Shown here piece after piece: positions 1-9,405 of a stretch of DNA of 64,000 bases. The notes under the pieces are model-generated. The model was not told where the DNA came from. It made no database searches and worked only from the letters and a program-made list of their open reading frames with translations. Within the stretch, counting starts at the first letter, position 1; each line of letters opens with the position of its first letter. The DNA comes from Arthrobacter sp. MAHUQ-56 (lineage in GTDB: Bacteria; Actinomycetota; Actinomycetes; Actinomycetales; Micrococcaceae). The position numbers were made by a program, and so were the translations under genes. The DNA lies in contig NZ_JAIFZQ010000025.1 of the NCBI RefSeq assembly GCF_019710585.1, positions 1 through 64,000 on the forward strand, written 5' to 3'.

Positions 1-108
1 TGTGTGAGAGGCCCCCAGCCAGACCACTGGGTTGATAGGCCGGATGTGGAAGCGAGGACTAACGACTCGTGAAGCTGACCGGTACTAATAGGCCAACAAC
101 TTACACCA
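1..108 (+). rRNA. rrl: 23S ribosomal RNA, 3' end (partial)
   Basis: The window opens inside a 23S rRNA gene. The stretch around positions 70-95 (gaagctgaccggtactaata) is the conserved 3'-terminal part of bacterial 23S rRNA, and the 5S gene follows about 160 bases later, as in a normal rrn operon. The exact mature 3' end cannot be fixed by eye; I place it near 108. The rest of the gene lies upstream of the window. Confidence 0.93.
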
Positions 109-269
109 CACAGAAACACATTCTGCTTGCGTCCACTATGTGGTTCCCAACCAACAACCCGTTGGCGGAACTAAACAATTGAATAACACCACTACCTGCC
201 CCCTCAACGGGCAGGGATGTTGTAACCACAGTCTTCCCACCCCCCCAACAAGGGGGGACGGGTACAAGG

Positions 270-387
270 GTTACGGCGGTCATAGCGTGGGGGAAACGCC
301 CGGTCCCATTCCGAACCCGGAAGCTAAGACCCACAGCGCCGATGGTACTGCACCCGGGAGGGTGTGGGAGAGTAGGACACCGCCGGA
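270..387 (+). rRNA. rrf: 5S ribosomal RNA
   Basis: A sequence of about 118 bases starts with gttacggcggtcatagcg and contains the 5S landmarks cccggtcccattccgaacc and gggagagtaggacaccgcc. The two ends pair to form helix I. It follows the 23S gene and is followed by a strong terminator, completing the rrn operon. The ends are good to within a few bases. Confidence 0.96.
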
Positions 388-403
388 CACACACCAATGG
401 TCG

Positions 404-435
404 AGGCCCCAACCACACGGTTGGGGCCTCCCACA
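404..435 (+). terminator. rrn operon terminator
   Basis: An 11-bp perfect stem (404-414 with 419-429) closed by a 4-base loop sits 16 bases after the 5S gene. The following bases are cccacattt, so the T-rich tail is short. Confidence 0.8.
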
Positions 436-651
436 TTTAAAACAAGCCCGGCAACCCGTAGGAAGCGATCACGCATCCGGCTGTCCTCCGGGAGGGAGAT
501 ATCTCCCAAAATCTCGTGATTAACCTCAAAAAGTCGCGGAAACACGCGGAATTTGCGGACCGGAAGGGTCCAAGCTGGTAAGTTTTCGAACAGTGGCTTG
601 CGCGCATGCCGCGTGCAGGCTCCAGAAACATAACCGTCCAGGAGGACATCA

Positions 652-936
652 ATGGCTAAGAACCGTAGTGAACTTGTTGCAGAGGTAGCTGGCAAGGCCG
701 GCACCAGCCAGGCAGCCGTCAACTCCGTCCTCGACGCACTGTTCGAGGTTTTCGAGACTTCTGTCGCCGCCGGCGAAAAGATCACCATCCCGGGCTGGCT
801 CGCCGTCGAGCGCACCGACCGCGCTGCCCGCACCGGCCGCAACCCGCAGACCGGCGAAACCATCCAGATCGCAGCGGGCCACAGCGTCAAGCTGACCGCC
901 GGTTCCAAGCTGAAGGCTGCAGTTTCCAAGAAGTAG
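652..936 (+). CDS. hup: HU family DNA-binding protein
   Basis: A 94-residue protein of the HU/IHF histone-like family, which binds and bends DNA non-specifically as a dimer and compacts the nucleoid. The N-terminal helices (residues 1-45, MAKNRSELVAEVAGKAG...) and the beta-arm region with GRNPQTGETIQIAA (about residues 62-75) are the family signature. Length matches plain HU, without the long Lys/Ala-rich tail seen in some actinobacterial HU proteins. ATG 652 has a strong ribosome binding site (ggagg, 641-645). It is a single-gene unit: its own terminator follows at 971-1005, and the 220-base upstream gap after the rrn terminator must hold its promoter. Confidence 0.97.
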   Translation: MAKNRSELVAEVAGKAGTSQAAVNSVLDALFEVFETSVAAGEKITIPGWLAVERTDRAARTGRNPQTGETIQIAAGHSVKLTAGSKLKAAVSKK

Positions 937-970
937 GACTTCCTTCCGCCCGCAGACAGCAGGCGGAACA

Positions 971-1005
971 AGGAGCGGCAACCCACGGGTTGCCGCTCCT
1001 TTTGT
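971..1005 (+). terminator. Rho-independent terminator of the HU gene
   Basis: A 14-bp perfect stem (971-984 with 987-1000) with a minimal loop is followed by ttttgtcttt. Classic intrinsic terminator 35 bases after the HU stop codon. Confidence 0.92.
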
Positions 1006-1035
1006 CTTTAAGCCCGATTCGCCGCCCGGGCGGCG

Positions 1036-3213
1036 GTGGCGGACAATGGAATGGTGTCTTCTGCCGCAAAACCACGTTCCCCCCAGCCCCAGTCCGGTCC
1101 GGGCAAGGGATCTACGGCCCGGGACGGCGGCCCCCTCGGAATCCGGACCCCCTGGCAGGTTGCCGGCCTGGCAGCAGTCTTCGTGGCCCTCGCTGCTGCG
1201 CTGCTCTTCTCCGGTGCCGCGGCGGCCCGCGGTGTCTCTGATCCGGGAGCGCTGGTCCGCTGGGGCCTGCCCATCAGCAAGGCCATCCATAACGTTTCCC
1301 TGGCCACGGTCATTGGCGGACTGATCTTCGCCGTCGGAATCCTCCCTAAGAACCTGGCTGCCCGCAGCCGGGACAGGGCAGCAGCGGACGGCAGTGAAGC
1401 CCCGGAGCATCCTGCCTTCACCCGGGTGCTGGCCGTGGCGGCAGCCGCCGGCGCAGTCTGGACCCTGTCCGCGATCGCCGTCCTGGTCTTCACCTACGCG
1501 GACGTGGCGGGGCAGAGCCTCTCCGGGGACCCCGCGTTTACCCAGGCCCTGGTGTACTTCATGACGGACATCGAGACGGGCCGGGCCTGGCTCACCGTCA
1601 CCATCGTCGCCGCCGTCGTCACCACCGCGCTGTTCGGCGTCAGATCACTCGGCGGCCTCGCCCTGACACTGGTCCTGGCACTCATCGGCCTGGTCCCCAC
1701 AGCGCTCATAGGCCACTCCTCAAGCTCCTCGGACCACGAAGGCGCCATCAACTCCCTGGGCTTGCACCTGGTGGGCGTCAGCACCTGGGTGGGCGGCATC
1801 GTCATCCTGGCCCTGCTGTCCGGGATCCTGGCCGGCCCGAAGGCAGGCGCGGCAACGGACATCACCGAACCCACCCTGCGGCGCTTCTCCACCTTGGCGG
1901 GCTTCGCGTTCGTGCTGGTCTTTGCGTCCGGCATCATCAACGCCAGCATCCGCGTCACCAGCTGGTCGGACCTTTTCGGCTCGGCCTACGGCCAGCTGAT
2001 CCTGGCCAAGACCGCGGCCGCCGTAGTCCTGGGCGGCATCGGGTTCATGCACCGGCAGTGGGTCATCCCGCAGCTGGGACTCAAGGGCTCCACCATGTCG
2101 GCCCGGCGGGTCCTGTGGCAGCTGATCGCGGCCGAGCTCCTCATCATGGGCGCCACCTCCGGCATCGCCGTCGCGCTGGGCCGCTCGGCCCCGCCGCAGC
2201 CAACGGAACCGGCGCCGGACGCATCGCCCGCCTTCATCCTCAGCGGCTACGACCTTCCGCCGGAACTTACTCCACAGCGCTGGCTCACCGAGTGGCGGCT
2301 GGACTGGCTCTGGGTGGCGGTGGCGCTCTTCGGCCTGGTTGCCTACTTCCTGGGCGTGGCCAAGGTCCGCCGCCGCGGCGATACCTGGCAGTGGTTCCGG
2401 TCCCTTAACTGGGTCATTGGCCTGGTGGTGCTGACCTACATCACGTCCGGTCCGCCGTCGGTCTATGGCCGCATCCTGTTTTCCGCGCACATGGTGGACC
2501 ACATGGCGCTGACCATGGTGGCCCCGATCTTCCTGGTGCTGGGTGCTCCGGTGACCCTTGCCCTGCGCGCCCTGCCGGCCCGCCGCGACGGATCGCGGGG
2601 AGCGCGGGAATGGCTGCTTGTGTTCGTGCACTCGAAGTTCTCCCAGCTGGTCACCCATCCGCTGTTTGCGGCCGCCAACTTTGCCGGCTCGATTGTCCTG
2701 TTCTACTACTCGGACCTGTTCGGCTTTGCGATGCGCGAGCACGTGGGCCACGAACTGATGAACCTGCACTTCCTGCTCACCGGGTACATCTTCGTGCTCA
2801 GCATGATCGGCACCGACCCGCTGCCGCGCCGGGCGCCCTACCCCATGCGGCTGCTCCTGCTCCTTGCCACCATGGGCTTCCACGCCTTCTTCGGCGTCTC
2901 CATCATGGGCGGGACCGGGCTGCTGGCCGCGGACTACTTCGGCAACCTCGGCCGGGCGTGGGGGCCGTCCGCCCTCGTCGACCAGCAAATGGGCGGCGCG
3001 GTGGCCTGGGGCATCGGTGAAGTGCCCACGCTGCTGGTGGCGATCGGCGTCGCCATCATGTGGTCGAGGTCGGACCAGCGGGAAACCAAACGCGTGGACC
3101 GGGCGGCGGACAGGAATAACGACGCCGATCTTGCCGCTTACAACGATATGTTTGCCAAATTGGCCGAACGCGACGCCAGGCTGGCTGAACGCAACAAGCT
3201 GGAAGGACGCTAA
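1036..3213 (+). CDS. CopD / CtaG fused membrane protein (copper handling, cytochrome oxidase assembly)
   Basis: A polytopic membrane protein of about 725 residues. The N-terminal half (roughly residues 40-385) resembles the CopD copper-resistance domain. The C-terminal half (roughly 410-690) resembles the caa3-type cytochrome oxidase assembly factor CtaG, with the characteristic HMVDHM motif near residue 485 followed by a hydrophobic LxLGAP segment. The family is thought to supply copper to haem-copper oxidases; the substrate here is inferred. The start is uncertain: GTG 1036 and ATG 1051 are in frame and neither has a clear ribosome binding site. The gene overlaps the next one by one base (TAATG), so the two are probably cotranscribed and coupled in translation. 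Confidence 0.88.
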   Translation: MADNGMVSSAAKPRSPQPQSGPGKGSTARDGGPLGIRTPWQVAGLAAVFVALAAALLFSGAAAARGVSDPGALVRWGLPISKAIHNVSLATVIGGLIFAVGILPKNLAARSRDRAAADGSEAPEHPAFTRVLAVAAAAGAVWTLSAIAVLVFTYADVAGQSLSGDPAFTQALVYFMTDIETGRAWLTVTIVAAVVTTALFGVRSLGGLALTLVLALIGLVPTALIGHSSSSSDHEGAINSLGLHLVGVSTWVGGIVILALLSGILAGPKAGAATDITEPTLRRFSTLAGFAFVLVFASGIINASIRVTSWSDLFGSAYGQLILAKTAAAVVLGGIGFMHRQWVIPQLGLKGSTMSARRVLWQLIAAELLIMGATSGIAVALGRSAPPQPTEPAPDASPAFILSGYDLPPELTPQRWLTEWRLDWLWVAVALFGLVAYFLGVAKVRRRGDTWQWFRSLNWVIGLVVLTYITSGPPSVYGRILFSAHMVDHMALTMVAPIFLVLGAPVTLALRALPARRDGSRGAREWLLVFVHSKFSQLVTHPLFAAANFAGSIVLFYYSDLFGFAMREHVGHELMNLHFLLTGYIFVLSMIGTDPLPRRAPYPMRLLLLLATMGFHAFFGVSIMGGTGLLAADYFGNLGRAWGPSALVDQQMGGAVAWGIGEVPTLLVAIGVAIMWSRSDQRETKRVDRAADRNNDADLAAYNDMFAKLAERDARLAERNKLEGR

Positions 3214-5237
3214 TGAGCGAAACCGTACGCAACCATGCCCGGGTCCGGGCCTCCGAACTGGTGGGCCGCAACTGGTTGAACACCGGCGGCAAGTCGCTGG
3301 ACCTGGAAGCCCTGCGCGGCAAGATCGTGCTGCTGGACTTCTGGACCTTCTGCTGCATCAACTGCCTCCATGTCCTGGATGAGCTGCGGCCGCTGGAGGA
3401 GCAGTACTCGGACGTCCTGGTGACCGTTGGCGTCCACTCACCCAAGTTCGAGCATGAGGCGGACCCGGTGGCCCTGGCGGCTGCGGTTGAACGCTACGAA
3501 ATCCACCACCCGGTGCTGGACGACCCCGAGCTGGACACCTGGAAGGCGTACACCGCCCGTGCGTGGCCCACACTGGTGGTCATCGACCCTGAGGGCTACA
3601 TCGTTGCGCACCTGTCCGGTGAAGGCCACGCTGACGGCCTGGCGGTGCTGATCCCCGAACTCATCGCCGAACACGAGGCCAAGGGCACGCTTCACCGCGG
3701 AACCGGGCCCTACGTGGCGCCGGAGGCCACGTCCGGCACCCTGCGCTTCCCCGGCAAGGCGCTCTTCCTGCCCCCGGGACGCGGCTCCACCGCAACAGAG
3801 GGAGCGTCCGACGGCGGCCCAGCGGCAGGTGCCGCGGTGGCGGACCCTGCGGACAAGGGTTCCTGGCTGGTCACCGACACCGGCCACCACCGCCTCGTGG
3901 AGCTCGGTACGGACTTCCACACTGTCCTGGGAACCTTCGGCTCGGGTACCAAAGGCTACGCCGATGGCCCGGCCGCCGGCGACGCCGCCACCGCACAGTT
4001 CAACGAGCCCCAAGGCCTGGTGCTGCTGCCGGAAGAAGTGGCAGCGAAGGTGGGCTACGACGTCGTCATAGCCGACTCCGTGAACCACCGCCTCCGCGGG
4101 CTGTCCCTCAGCGACGGCAAGGCCTCCACCCTGGCAGGCAACGGGATCCAGCGCCTGCTCGAGACCGGCCCGGCACGCGTGGACGAGGACGCGGCGGGCT
4201 TCACCGGCCGCCTGGGCGGACACCCCCTTGAGGTTTCCCTCAGCTCGCCGTGGGACCTGGTGTGGTCCCGCAAGCTGGGTGCCGTGGTGGTGGCCATGGC
4301 CGGCACGCACCAGATCTTCAGCTTCGACCCCGTCTCCGGTGACGTGGCCATCGTGGCAGGCAACGGCCTCGAGGGCCTGCTCGACGGTGCGGCCCATGAG
4401 TCCTGGTTCGCCCAGCCCTCCGGCCTGGCCGAGGACGCCGACGGCAACATCTGGGTGGCGGACTCCGAGACGTCCGCGCTTCGCAAGCTGGCCGTTGGCG
4501 ACGACGGCACTGTCACGGTCGAGTCGGCCGTGGGCAAGGGGCTGTTCGACTTCGGTTTCCGGGACGGACCGGCCGCCGAGGCCCGGCTGCAGCACCCGCT
4601 CGGGGTGACCGTGCTCCCCGATGGGTCCGTGGCGATCGCCGACACCTACAACGGCGCCGTGCGACGCTACGACCCCACGTCCCGGACCGTGTCCACGCTC
4701 GCCCGCGGGCTCGCCGAGCCGTCCGACGTGATCGTGGACCACACCCACTCCGCCGGGTCGGAGCCGCTGCTGGTGGTGGTGGAGGCGAACCAGCACCAGC
4801 TGGTGTACGTGCCCATCCCCAAGGAAGCGCAGCAGGTGGACGAAGGCGCATCCCAGACCCACCGGCCCAAGAGCCCCGTGGCACCCGGCGCGTTGGAACT
4901 GACGGTGCGCTTCACGGCACCCACCGGCCAGAAGCTCGATGACCGGTGGGGCGATCCCACCCAGTTGAAGATCTCGTCCACCCCGCCTGAGCTCCTGGCG
5001 GCCGGCGGCGGAACCTCGGTGGGGCTGCTGCGCACCCTGGAGCTGTCCCCGGACGTTCCCGAGGGCGTCCTGCACATCACCGCCCGCGCTGCCGCCTGCG
5101 ACGGACCCGAAACCGAGGACGGCGAGATCCCGGACCACGCCGCCTGCCACCTCTACCAGCAGGACTGGGGCATCCCCGTGGTCCTGCAGGCCGACGGTGA
5201 CACCGAACTGGTCCTGGACCTCCGCGGGATGGACTGA
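3213..5237 (+). CDS. Thioredoxin-fold / NHL-repeat protein
   Basis: A protein of 674 residues. Residues 15-150 form a TlpA/redoxin-like thioredoxin domain with the redox pair C48-I-N-C51 inside FCCINCLH and the cis-Pro motif AWPTLVVID. Residues about 200-520 carry NHL beta-propeller repeats (for example FNEPQGLVLL, FAQPSGLAEDADGNIWVAD, LQHPLGVTVLPDGSVAIADTY). The C-terminal 110 residues look like a beta-rich domain. No signal peptide is visible, so a cytoplasmic location is likely. ATG 3213 overlaps the stop of the CopD/CtaG gene and has ggaagga just upstream. The pairing suggests a thiol-redox role linked to copper or oxidase assembly, but that is inference; related NHL-thioredoxin proteins are poorly characterised. 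Confidence 0.88.
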   Translation: MSETVRNHARVRASELVGRNWLNTGGKSLDLEALRGKIVLLDFWTFCCINCLHVLDELRPLEEQYSDVLVTVGVHSPKFEHEADPVALAAAVERYEIHHPVLDDPELDTWKAYTARAWPTLVVIDPEGYIVAHLSGEGHADGLAVLIPELIAEHEAKGTLHRGTGPYVAPEATSGTLRFPGKALFLPPGRGSTATEGASDGGPAAGAAVADPADKGSWLVTDTGHHRLVELGTDFHTVLGTFGSGTKGYADGPAAGDAATAQFNEPQGLVLLPEEVAAKVGYDVVIADSVNHRLRGLSLSDGKASTLAGNGIQRLLETGPARVDEDAAGFTGRLGGHPLEVSLSSPWDLVWSRKLGAVVVAMAGTHQIFSFDPVSGDVAIVAGNGLEGLLDGAAHESWFAQPSGLAEDADGNIWVADSETSALRKLAVGDDGTVTVESAVGKGLFDFGFRDGPAAEARLQHPLGVTVLPDGSVAIADTYNGAVRRYDPTSRTVSTLARGLAEPSDVIVDHTHSAGSEPLLVVVEANQHQLVYVPIPKEAQQVDEGASQTHRPKSPVAPGALELTVRFTAPTGQKLDDRWGDPTQLKISSTPPELLAAGGGTSVGLLRTLELSPDVPEGVLHITARAAACDGPETEDGEIPDHAACHLYQQDWGIPVVLQADGDTELVLDLRGMD

Positions 5238-5256
5238 GCGGCTTAGTGTCCCTGAG

Positions 5257-5300
5257 AGGCTGCTGCTGGTGACCCCCGCGTCACGGGCAGCAGCCTTTCG
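5257..5300 (+). terminator. Terminator after the thioredoxin-NHL gene
   Basis: Stem 5257-5266 pairs with 5287-5296 (aggctgctgc / gcagcagcct), with an inner ggtgac/gtcac helix, followed by tttcgcgtct. It lies 20 bases after the stop codon. Confidence 0.7.
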
Positions 5301-5454
5301 CGTCTCCTGGTGGTCATCGGCCGCGCAATCCTGGCCTTATCCGGCACGCAGCGCCCGGAAAGCGTGCCCTGCGTGACGCCGGGACCGTCCCCTCTGTCCA
5401 CATAGCGCCGGAGCGGGCTGTCGGGGCGGTCCAGGTCCGGCCCACCATGGCGGC

Positions 5455-6273
5455 ATGGATGTCCTCAAAGCTCTTGAACTGTGCGGCGGTGCTGCACGCC
5501 GGCCTGCACTGGCCGCCCTGGGCGTGGATGATGCCGCGCTTCGCCGGGCGGTACGGGCAGGAATACTGCAACCGGACCGCGGGCTCTACGCGCTTCCGAC
5601 GGCGGCTCCGGGGCTGGTTGCCGTGCTGCGGAACCGGGAGTTGCTGACCTGTACAAGCGCCGCGTCCGCCTACAGCCTTTGGTCCCTACCCTACGTCGGG
5701 CCGCGCCACGTGTACCACCGTCGCCGCGAAGCTGTCCACGGCGAGGCGGTTCATCACGCCGGACTTGTCCTGCCGCGCTCACGGCTTCAGCCGGTGGCGG
5801 CACTGGCAGATGTGCTGATCCACGCAGTGCGTTGCTTGTCCTTCGCGGAGTCGCTGGTGATGGTTGAGTGTGCGGTGGGCAGGGGCGACATGACTGTCGA
5901 TTTCCTGCGCCAGCGGTTCCCTGGGAATCGCAACGGGAAGGCCCGGGCGGTCCTGGATTGGGTGGAGGGAGGTTCAGACTCCCTTCTTGAGACGCTTGCG
6001 CGAACGTACTTCCGCCAGGCCGGAATTACGGTGCAGTCACAGGTTTACCTGGAACGGGTGGGGTACGTTGACCTGCTCCTGGACGGCTGGCTTGTGGTGG
6101 AACTTGATGGACGGCACCATGCAGAGTGGAAGCAGGTTCAAAAGGATCATCGGCGGAACAATGAGTCCGTTCTTCAGGGCTACACGGCCCTCCGGTACTA
6201 CTACGCTGACGTGGTGTACCAGCCGCAGAAAATGATGGAACAGGTGCTTGCCGTTTTGCGACGAAGGCGGTAG
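5455..6273 (+). CDS. AbiEi-antitoxin-like N-terminus with DUF559 nuclease-fold C-terminus
   Basis: A protein of 272 residues. The first ~70 residues look like the winged-helix part of AbiEi-type (type IV) antitoxins (GVDDAALRRAVRAGILQPDRGLYALP). The last ~110 residues match DUF559, a restriction-endonuclease-like fold related to Vsr; the core VDLLLDGWLVVELDGRHH carries the D and ExDG acidic residues of such folds. Homologues are common as single genes in Actinobacteria. No AbiEii toxin partner is adjacent, so a toxin-antitoxin role is not supported here. ATG 5455 is chosen by homology of the N-terminus; there is no good ribosome binding site. Confidence 0.8.
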   Translation: MDVLKALELCGGAARRPALAALGVDDAALRRAVRAGILQPDRGLYALPTAAPGLVAVLRNRELLTCTSAASAYSLWSLPYVGPRHVYHRRREAVHGEAVHHAGLVLPRSRLQPVAALADVLIHAVRCLSFAESLVMVECAVGRGDMTVDFLRQRFPGNRNGKARAVLDWVEGGSDSLLETLARTYFRQAGITVQSQVYLERVGYVDLLLDGWLVVELDGRHHAEWKQVQKDHRRNNESVLQGYTALRYYYADVVYQPQKMMEQVLAVLRRRR

Positions 6274-6413
6274 CCGGCGGACGCGTCACGCGGAGCAGGC
6301 TTTTGGATCCCCCGCGCCGGGTTAACCCTGCGAAATCAAGGGCCCCGGCCATCGCCACGGTTGAAAACGTGCTGCGCGTGACGCCGCGCTGGGGCCAGTC
6401 CGGAAGGCCAGCC

Positions 6414-7406
6414 CTAGAAGCTCAGGACCGGCGTGACCTTGATGGTGTCCCCCGAGACGTCGAGGCGCGTGGTGAAGCTGAAATCCACCTCTTCGTCCAG
6501 CGGGTACCACGCCCCGGTGAACGCGTTCTGCTGGAGCGCTTCCACCCTGGCCTTCCCGTCCAGCGGCGCCACCACCCAGCGGCCGTCGAACGGCTCCACC
6601 GAGACGCCCGGATACTCGGTCACGGTCCATTTGATGGTGCCGTCCTGGACCCTGTTGTTGCTGGCGTAATAGAAGGGGCAGTCGGGCTGGAGCTTCTGTT
6701 CCTTGACGGCCTCGGCCGCGCAGCCGTCCAGGAATTCCCGTACCTTGGCCGACACGTCGTTCTTCAGCCGGTCCGTGGCCTGGGTCAGCAGGTTGAGCGG
6801 GGCCACCGGGGTGTCCTTCGAGGTCACCGTTGCCCGGGTGGCGGCAGCGGAAAAGTACTCGCCGTCAAGGGCTGCTTCGTATTCGCCCGGGTAGAACACG
6901 GCAAAGGAGTTGCGGCCGCTGGGCATGTTCACCGGAACGCCGTTGACGGTGGCTTCGTTTCCGTTGACCACGGTCATGTCCACTGTGGGCAGCCTGGACG
7001 GGACGAATGCCCAGGTGTTGAAGAAGATCCATTCGGTGCCGGTCTTCTGCAGCAGGAACTCGGTGCGGAGCCGGCTGCCGTCGATCGTGTACTCCAGCGG
7101 CACCATCACCTGGTTGCCGGGGCGTTCCTCCGGGTCTCCGACGTTCACGTTCGAGAGGCGGGAAGCGGCAGTCTGCAACCCTGGGCCGTCGAGCATGGCG
7201 GCGTTGCTGGGCGGCACGGCGGCCCGCAGCAGCCCCAGTGCACGCCCGCCGTCGCCGGCCCGCAAGGCGTCCAGGTACTCCCGCACCGGCTGCTGGGGAC
7301 TGGCCACTGTCCGGTTCACCACGTTGATGGCTACGACGGCTCCGGCGATGGCAAGCATGAGGCCCAGCAGCCATCCGGCTGCAATCCTCACCAACGCTTG
7401 ACTCAT
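6414..7406 (-). CDS. Membrane-anchored extracytoplasmic protein, function unknown
   Basis: About 330 residues. One N-terminal transmembrane helix (IAAGWLLGLMLAIAGAVVAINVV, roughly residues 7-29) precedes a large soluble part that should face outside. I do not recognise a catalytic family. The opening of the soluble part (REYLDALRAGDGGRALGLL) resembles the start of NTF2-like or DUF4878-type lumazine-fold domains that sit behind membrane anchors. The frame stays open upstream to 7481, but MSQALVRIAAGW at 7406 is the more natural start because it places the helix at the N-terminus; no strong ribosome binding site is visible. It is transcribed toward the AbiEi-like gene, and the two are convergent. 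Confidence 0.72.
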   Translation of the reverse strand: MSQALVRIAAGWLLGLMLAIAGAVVAINVVNRTVASPQQPVREYLDALRAGDGGRALGLLRAAVPPSNAAMLDGPGLQTAASRLSNVNVGDPEERPGNQVMVPLEYTIDGSRLRTEFLLQKTGTEWIFFNTWAFVPSRLPTVDMTVVNGNEATVNGVPVNMPSGRNSFAVFYPGEYEAALDGEYFSAAATRATVTSKDTPVAPLNLLTQATDRLKNDVSAKVREFLDGCAAEAVKEQKLQPDCPFYYASNNRVQDGTIKWTVTEYPGVSVEPFDGRWVVAPLDGKARVEALQQNAFTGAWYPLDEEVDFSFTTRLDVSGDTIKVTPVLSF

Positions 7407-7559
7407 CTGCACGTTTCTTACAGTAACGTCACTGCGACGGCACACTGAAGTTGGCGTCTCCCCTGGTTCCGCGGTTACCACGCCCCTAATGCACGACGGC
7501 GGGAGCAGGAAGGGCCTTCAGCGTCCCCTTTCGCGGGCGCCGCCAAGTACTGCTTCAGG

Positions 7560-9335
7560 TCAGCGGCGGCGGCGCCGGGATGACGTTCCGAACACTCCGC
7601 GGAGCAGTTCCCGTCCGAGCTGGGTGCCCATGGAACGCGCCATGCTCTTCAGCCCGCCGCCGAGTGCACCGCCAAGCACAGCCCCGAGATCGCCCATCAT
7701 CCCGTCCGGTGCCGACTGCGGCTGCCGGGTGCGCGGCGCCCGGGGAGCCTTCGGCGCCTTGGCCCGGGGAGCGGAGTCCCGGGCAGCCGGGCCACGCGGT
7801 TCGGTGTATTGCGGTTCGGGTTCCTGGGGCATGGGTACAGGAACGCTTGCCGGCCTGCTGCTGGGCCGGCCCAGGATCTCCTCTTCGATCCGCCGGGCTT
7901 CGGCGTCGACGTCGTACGTGCCCGGAGTGGCCGGCGCGCCGGCATCCGCGGGTTCAGGTGCTGCCGGACCGGTGGGTGCCGCGGCCTTGCCGGTGAGCTT
8001 CTCGTACGCCGAGACGTTGTCCACGGAGGTCCCGTACTTCCCGAGCAGCGCAGAGCCGGCAACGGTGCTGCGGACCAGTCCCCCCTCACTCGGGCCCATC
8101 ACCGATTCCGGCGCGCGGAGCCGGGTGAGGGCCACGGGAGTGGGTGCACCCTTCTCGTTCATGACGGTGATGACGGCTTCGCCGATGCCCGCGGACGTCA
8201 GTGTTTCCTCAAGGTCGTAGTCGCTGAGCGGGAACGTGGACACCGTGGCCTTGAGCGCCTTGGCGTCCTCCGGGGTGAAGGCGCGCAGGGCGTGCTGTAC
8301 CCGGTTGGCCAGCTGGCCCAGCACGTCGGCGGGAACATCCTTGGGTGTCTGGGTGACAAAGAAGATGCCCACGCCCTTGGACCGGATCAGCCGGACGGTG
8401 GTGGTGATCGCATCCAGGAAGGCCTCGGTAGCGCCGTTGAACAGCAGGTGCGCCTCGTCCAGGAAGAACACCAGCTTGGGCTTGTCCAGGTCGCCGGCCT
8501 CGGGGAGGTCCTCGAACAGGTCGGCCAGCAGCCACATCAGGAAGGTGGAGAACAGCATCGGCTTGGTCTGCAGGGTGGGCAGTTCCAGGCAGGTGACCAC
8601 GCCGCGGCCATCCGGGGCGGTGCGCAGCAGCTCGGCGGTATCGAACTCCGGTTCCCCGAAAAACTTCTCCAGTCCCTGCGCTTCCAGGTTCACGAGCTCC
8701 CGGAGGATCACGCCCGCGGTTGCCTTGGACAGGCCGCCGAGTTCCTCGAGCTGGTCCTTGCCTTCGTCCGACGTGAGGAACTGGATGACGGCGCGGAGGT
8801 CCTTGAGGTCGATCAGCTCCAGGCCGTTCTTGTCCGCGAAGTAGAACACCAGCTGCAGGCTGGATTCCTGCGTGTCGTTCAGTTCCATGATGCGCGAGAG
8901 CAGGATGGGACCGAACGAGGTCACCGTGGCGCGGACCGGGACTCCGTTGCCATCACCGCCCAGCGCCAGGAACTCCACCGGAAACGCCTTGCCTTCCCAC
9001 GGCTGGCCGATGCTGTCCGTGCGGGCCTTGAGCTTCTCACTTCCGACGGCGGCCGTCGCCAGGCCGGAGAGGTCACCCTTGATGTCGGCCAGGAATACGG
9101 GGACGCCGGCGGTGGACAGCTGTTCGGCCATCATGTGCAGCGTTACGGTCTTGCCGGTACCGGTCGCACCAGCCACCAGTCCGTGCCGGTTCATCATGGC
9201 CAGCGGCAGCCGCACCGGCGCGTCCTTGTGGAGCTCGCCGTCGATGATGGCGGCTCCCAGCTCGATGGTGGCGCCTTCCAGCGCATAGCCCTTCTGGATG
9301 GTGGCAAGCTTCTCTGCTGTGGTTTTGGTGGCCAT
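7560..9335 (-). CDS. HerA-like / DUF853 family ATPase
   Basis: A 591-residue protein of the helicase HerA-like DUF853 family (E. coli YjgR group). Walker A GATGTGKT is at residues 56-63 and the Walker B stretch LVFFLDEAH lies near residue 290; FVTQTPKDVPADVLGQLANRVQHALRAF is a conserved RecA-fold segment. Residues about 460-540 are a Pro/Ala-rich linker, and the end is very basic (SSRRRRR), so DNA or RNA contact is plausible. The family's biochemical role is poorly defined. ATG 9335 is the only sensible start. It is encoded downstream of, and in the same direction as, a candidate microprotein and dctA. Confidence 0.9.
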   Translation of the reverse strand: MATKTTAEKLATIQKGYALEGATIELGAAIIDGELHKDAPVRLPLAMMNRHGLVAGATGTGKTVTLHMMAEQLSTAGVPVFLADIKGDLSGLATAAVGSEKLKARTDSIGQPWEGKAFPVEFLALGGDGNGVPVRATVTSFGPILLSRIMELNDTQESSLQLVFYFADKNGLELIDLKDLRAVIQFLTSDEGKDQLEELGGLSKATAGVILRELVNLEAQGLEKFFGEPEFDTAELLRTAPDGRGVVTCLELPTLQTKPMLFSTFLMWLLADLFEDLPEAGDLDKPKLVFFLDEAHLLFNGATEAFLDAITTTVRLIRSKGVGIFFVTQTPKDVPADVLGQLANRVQHALRAFTPEDAKALKATVSTFPLSDYDLEETLTSAGIGEAVITVMNEKGAPTPVALTRLRAPESVMGPSEGGLVRSTVAGSALLGKYGTSVDNVSAYEKLTGKAAAPTGPAAPEPADAGAPATPGTYDVDAEARRIEEEILGRPSSRPASVPVPMPQEPEPQYTEPRGPAARDSAPRAKAPKAPRAPRTRQPQSAPDGMMGDLGAVLGGALGGGLKSMARSMGTQLGRELLRGVFGTSSRRRRR

Positions 9336-9405
9336 GGCGCCAGCTTAGCGGCGGCACCCCGGTCTGCGCCGGACCCGGGCCGGTTAGTTCGCCGTCAGGT
9401 TGCCA

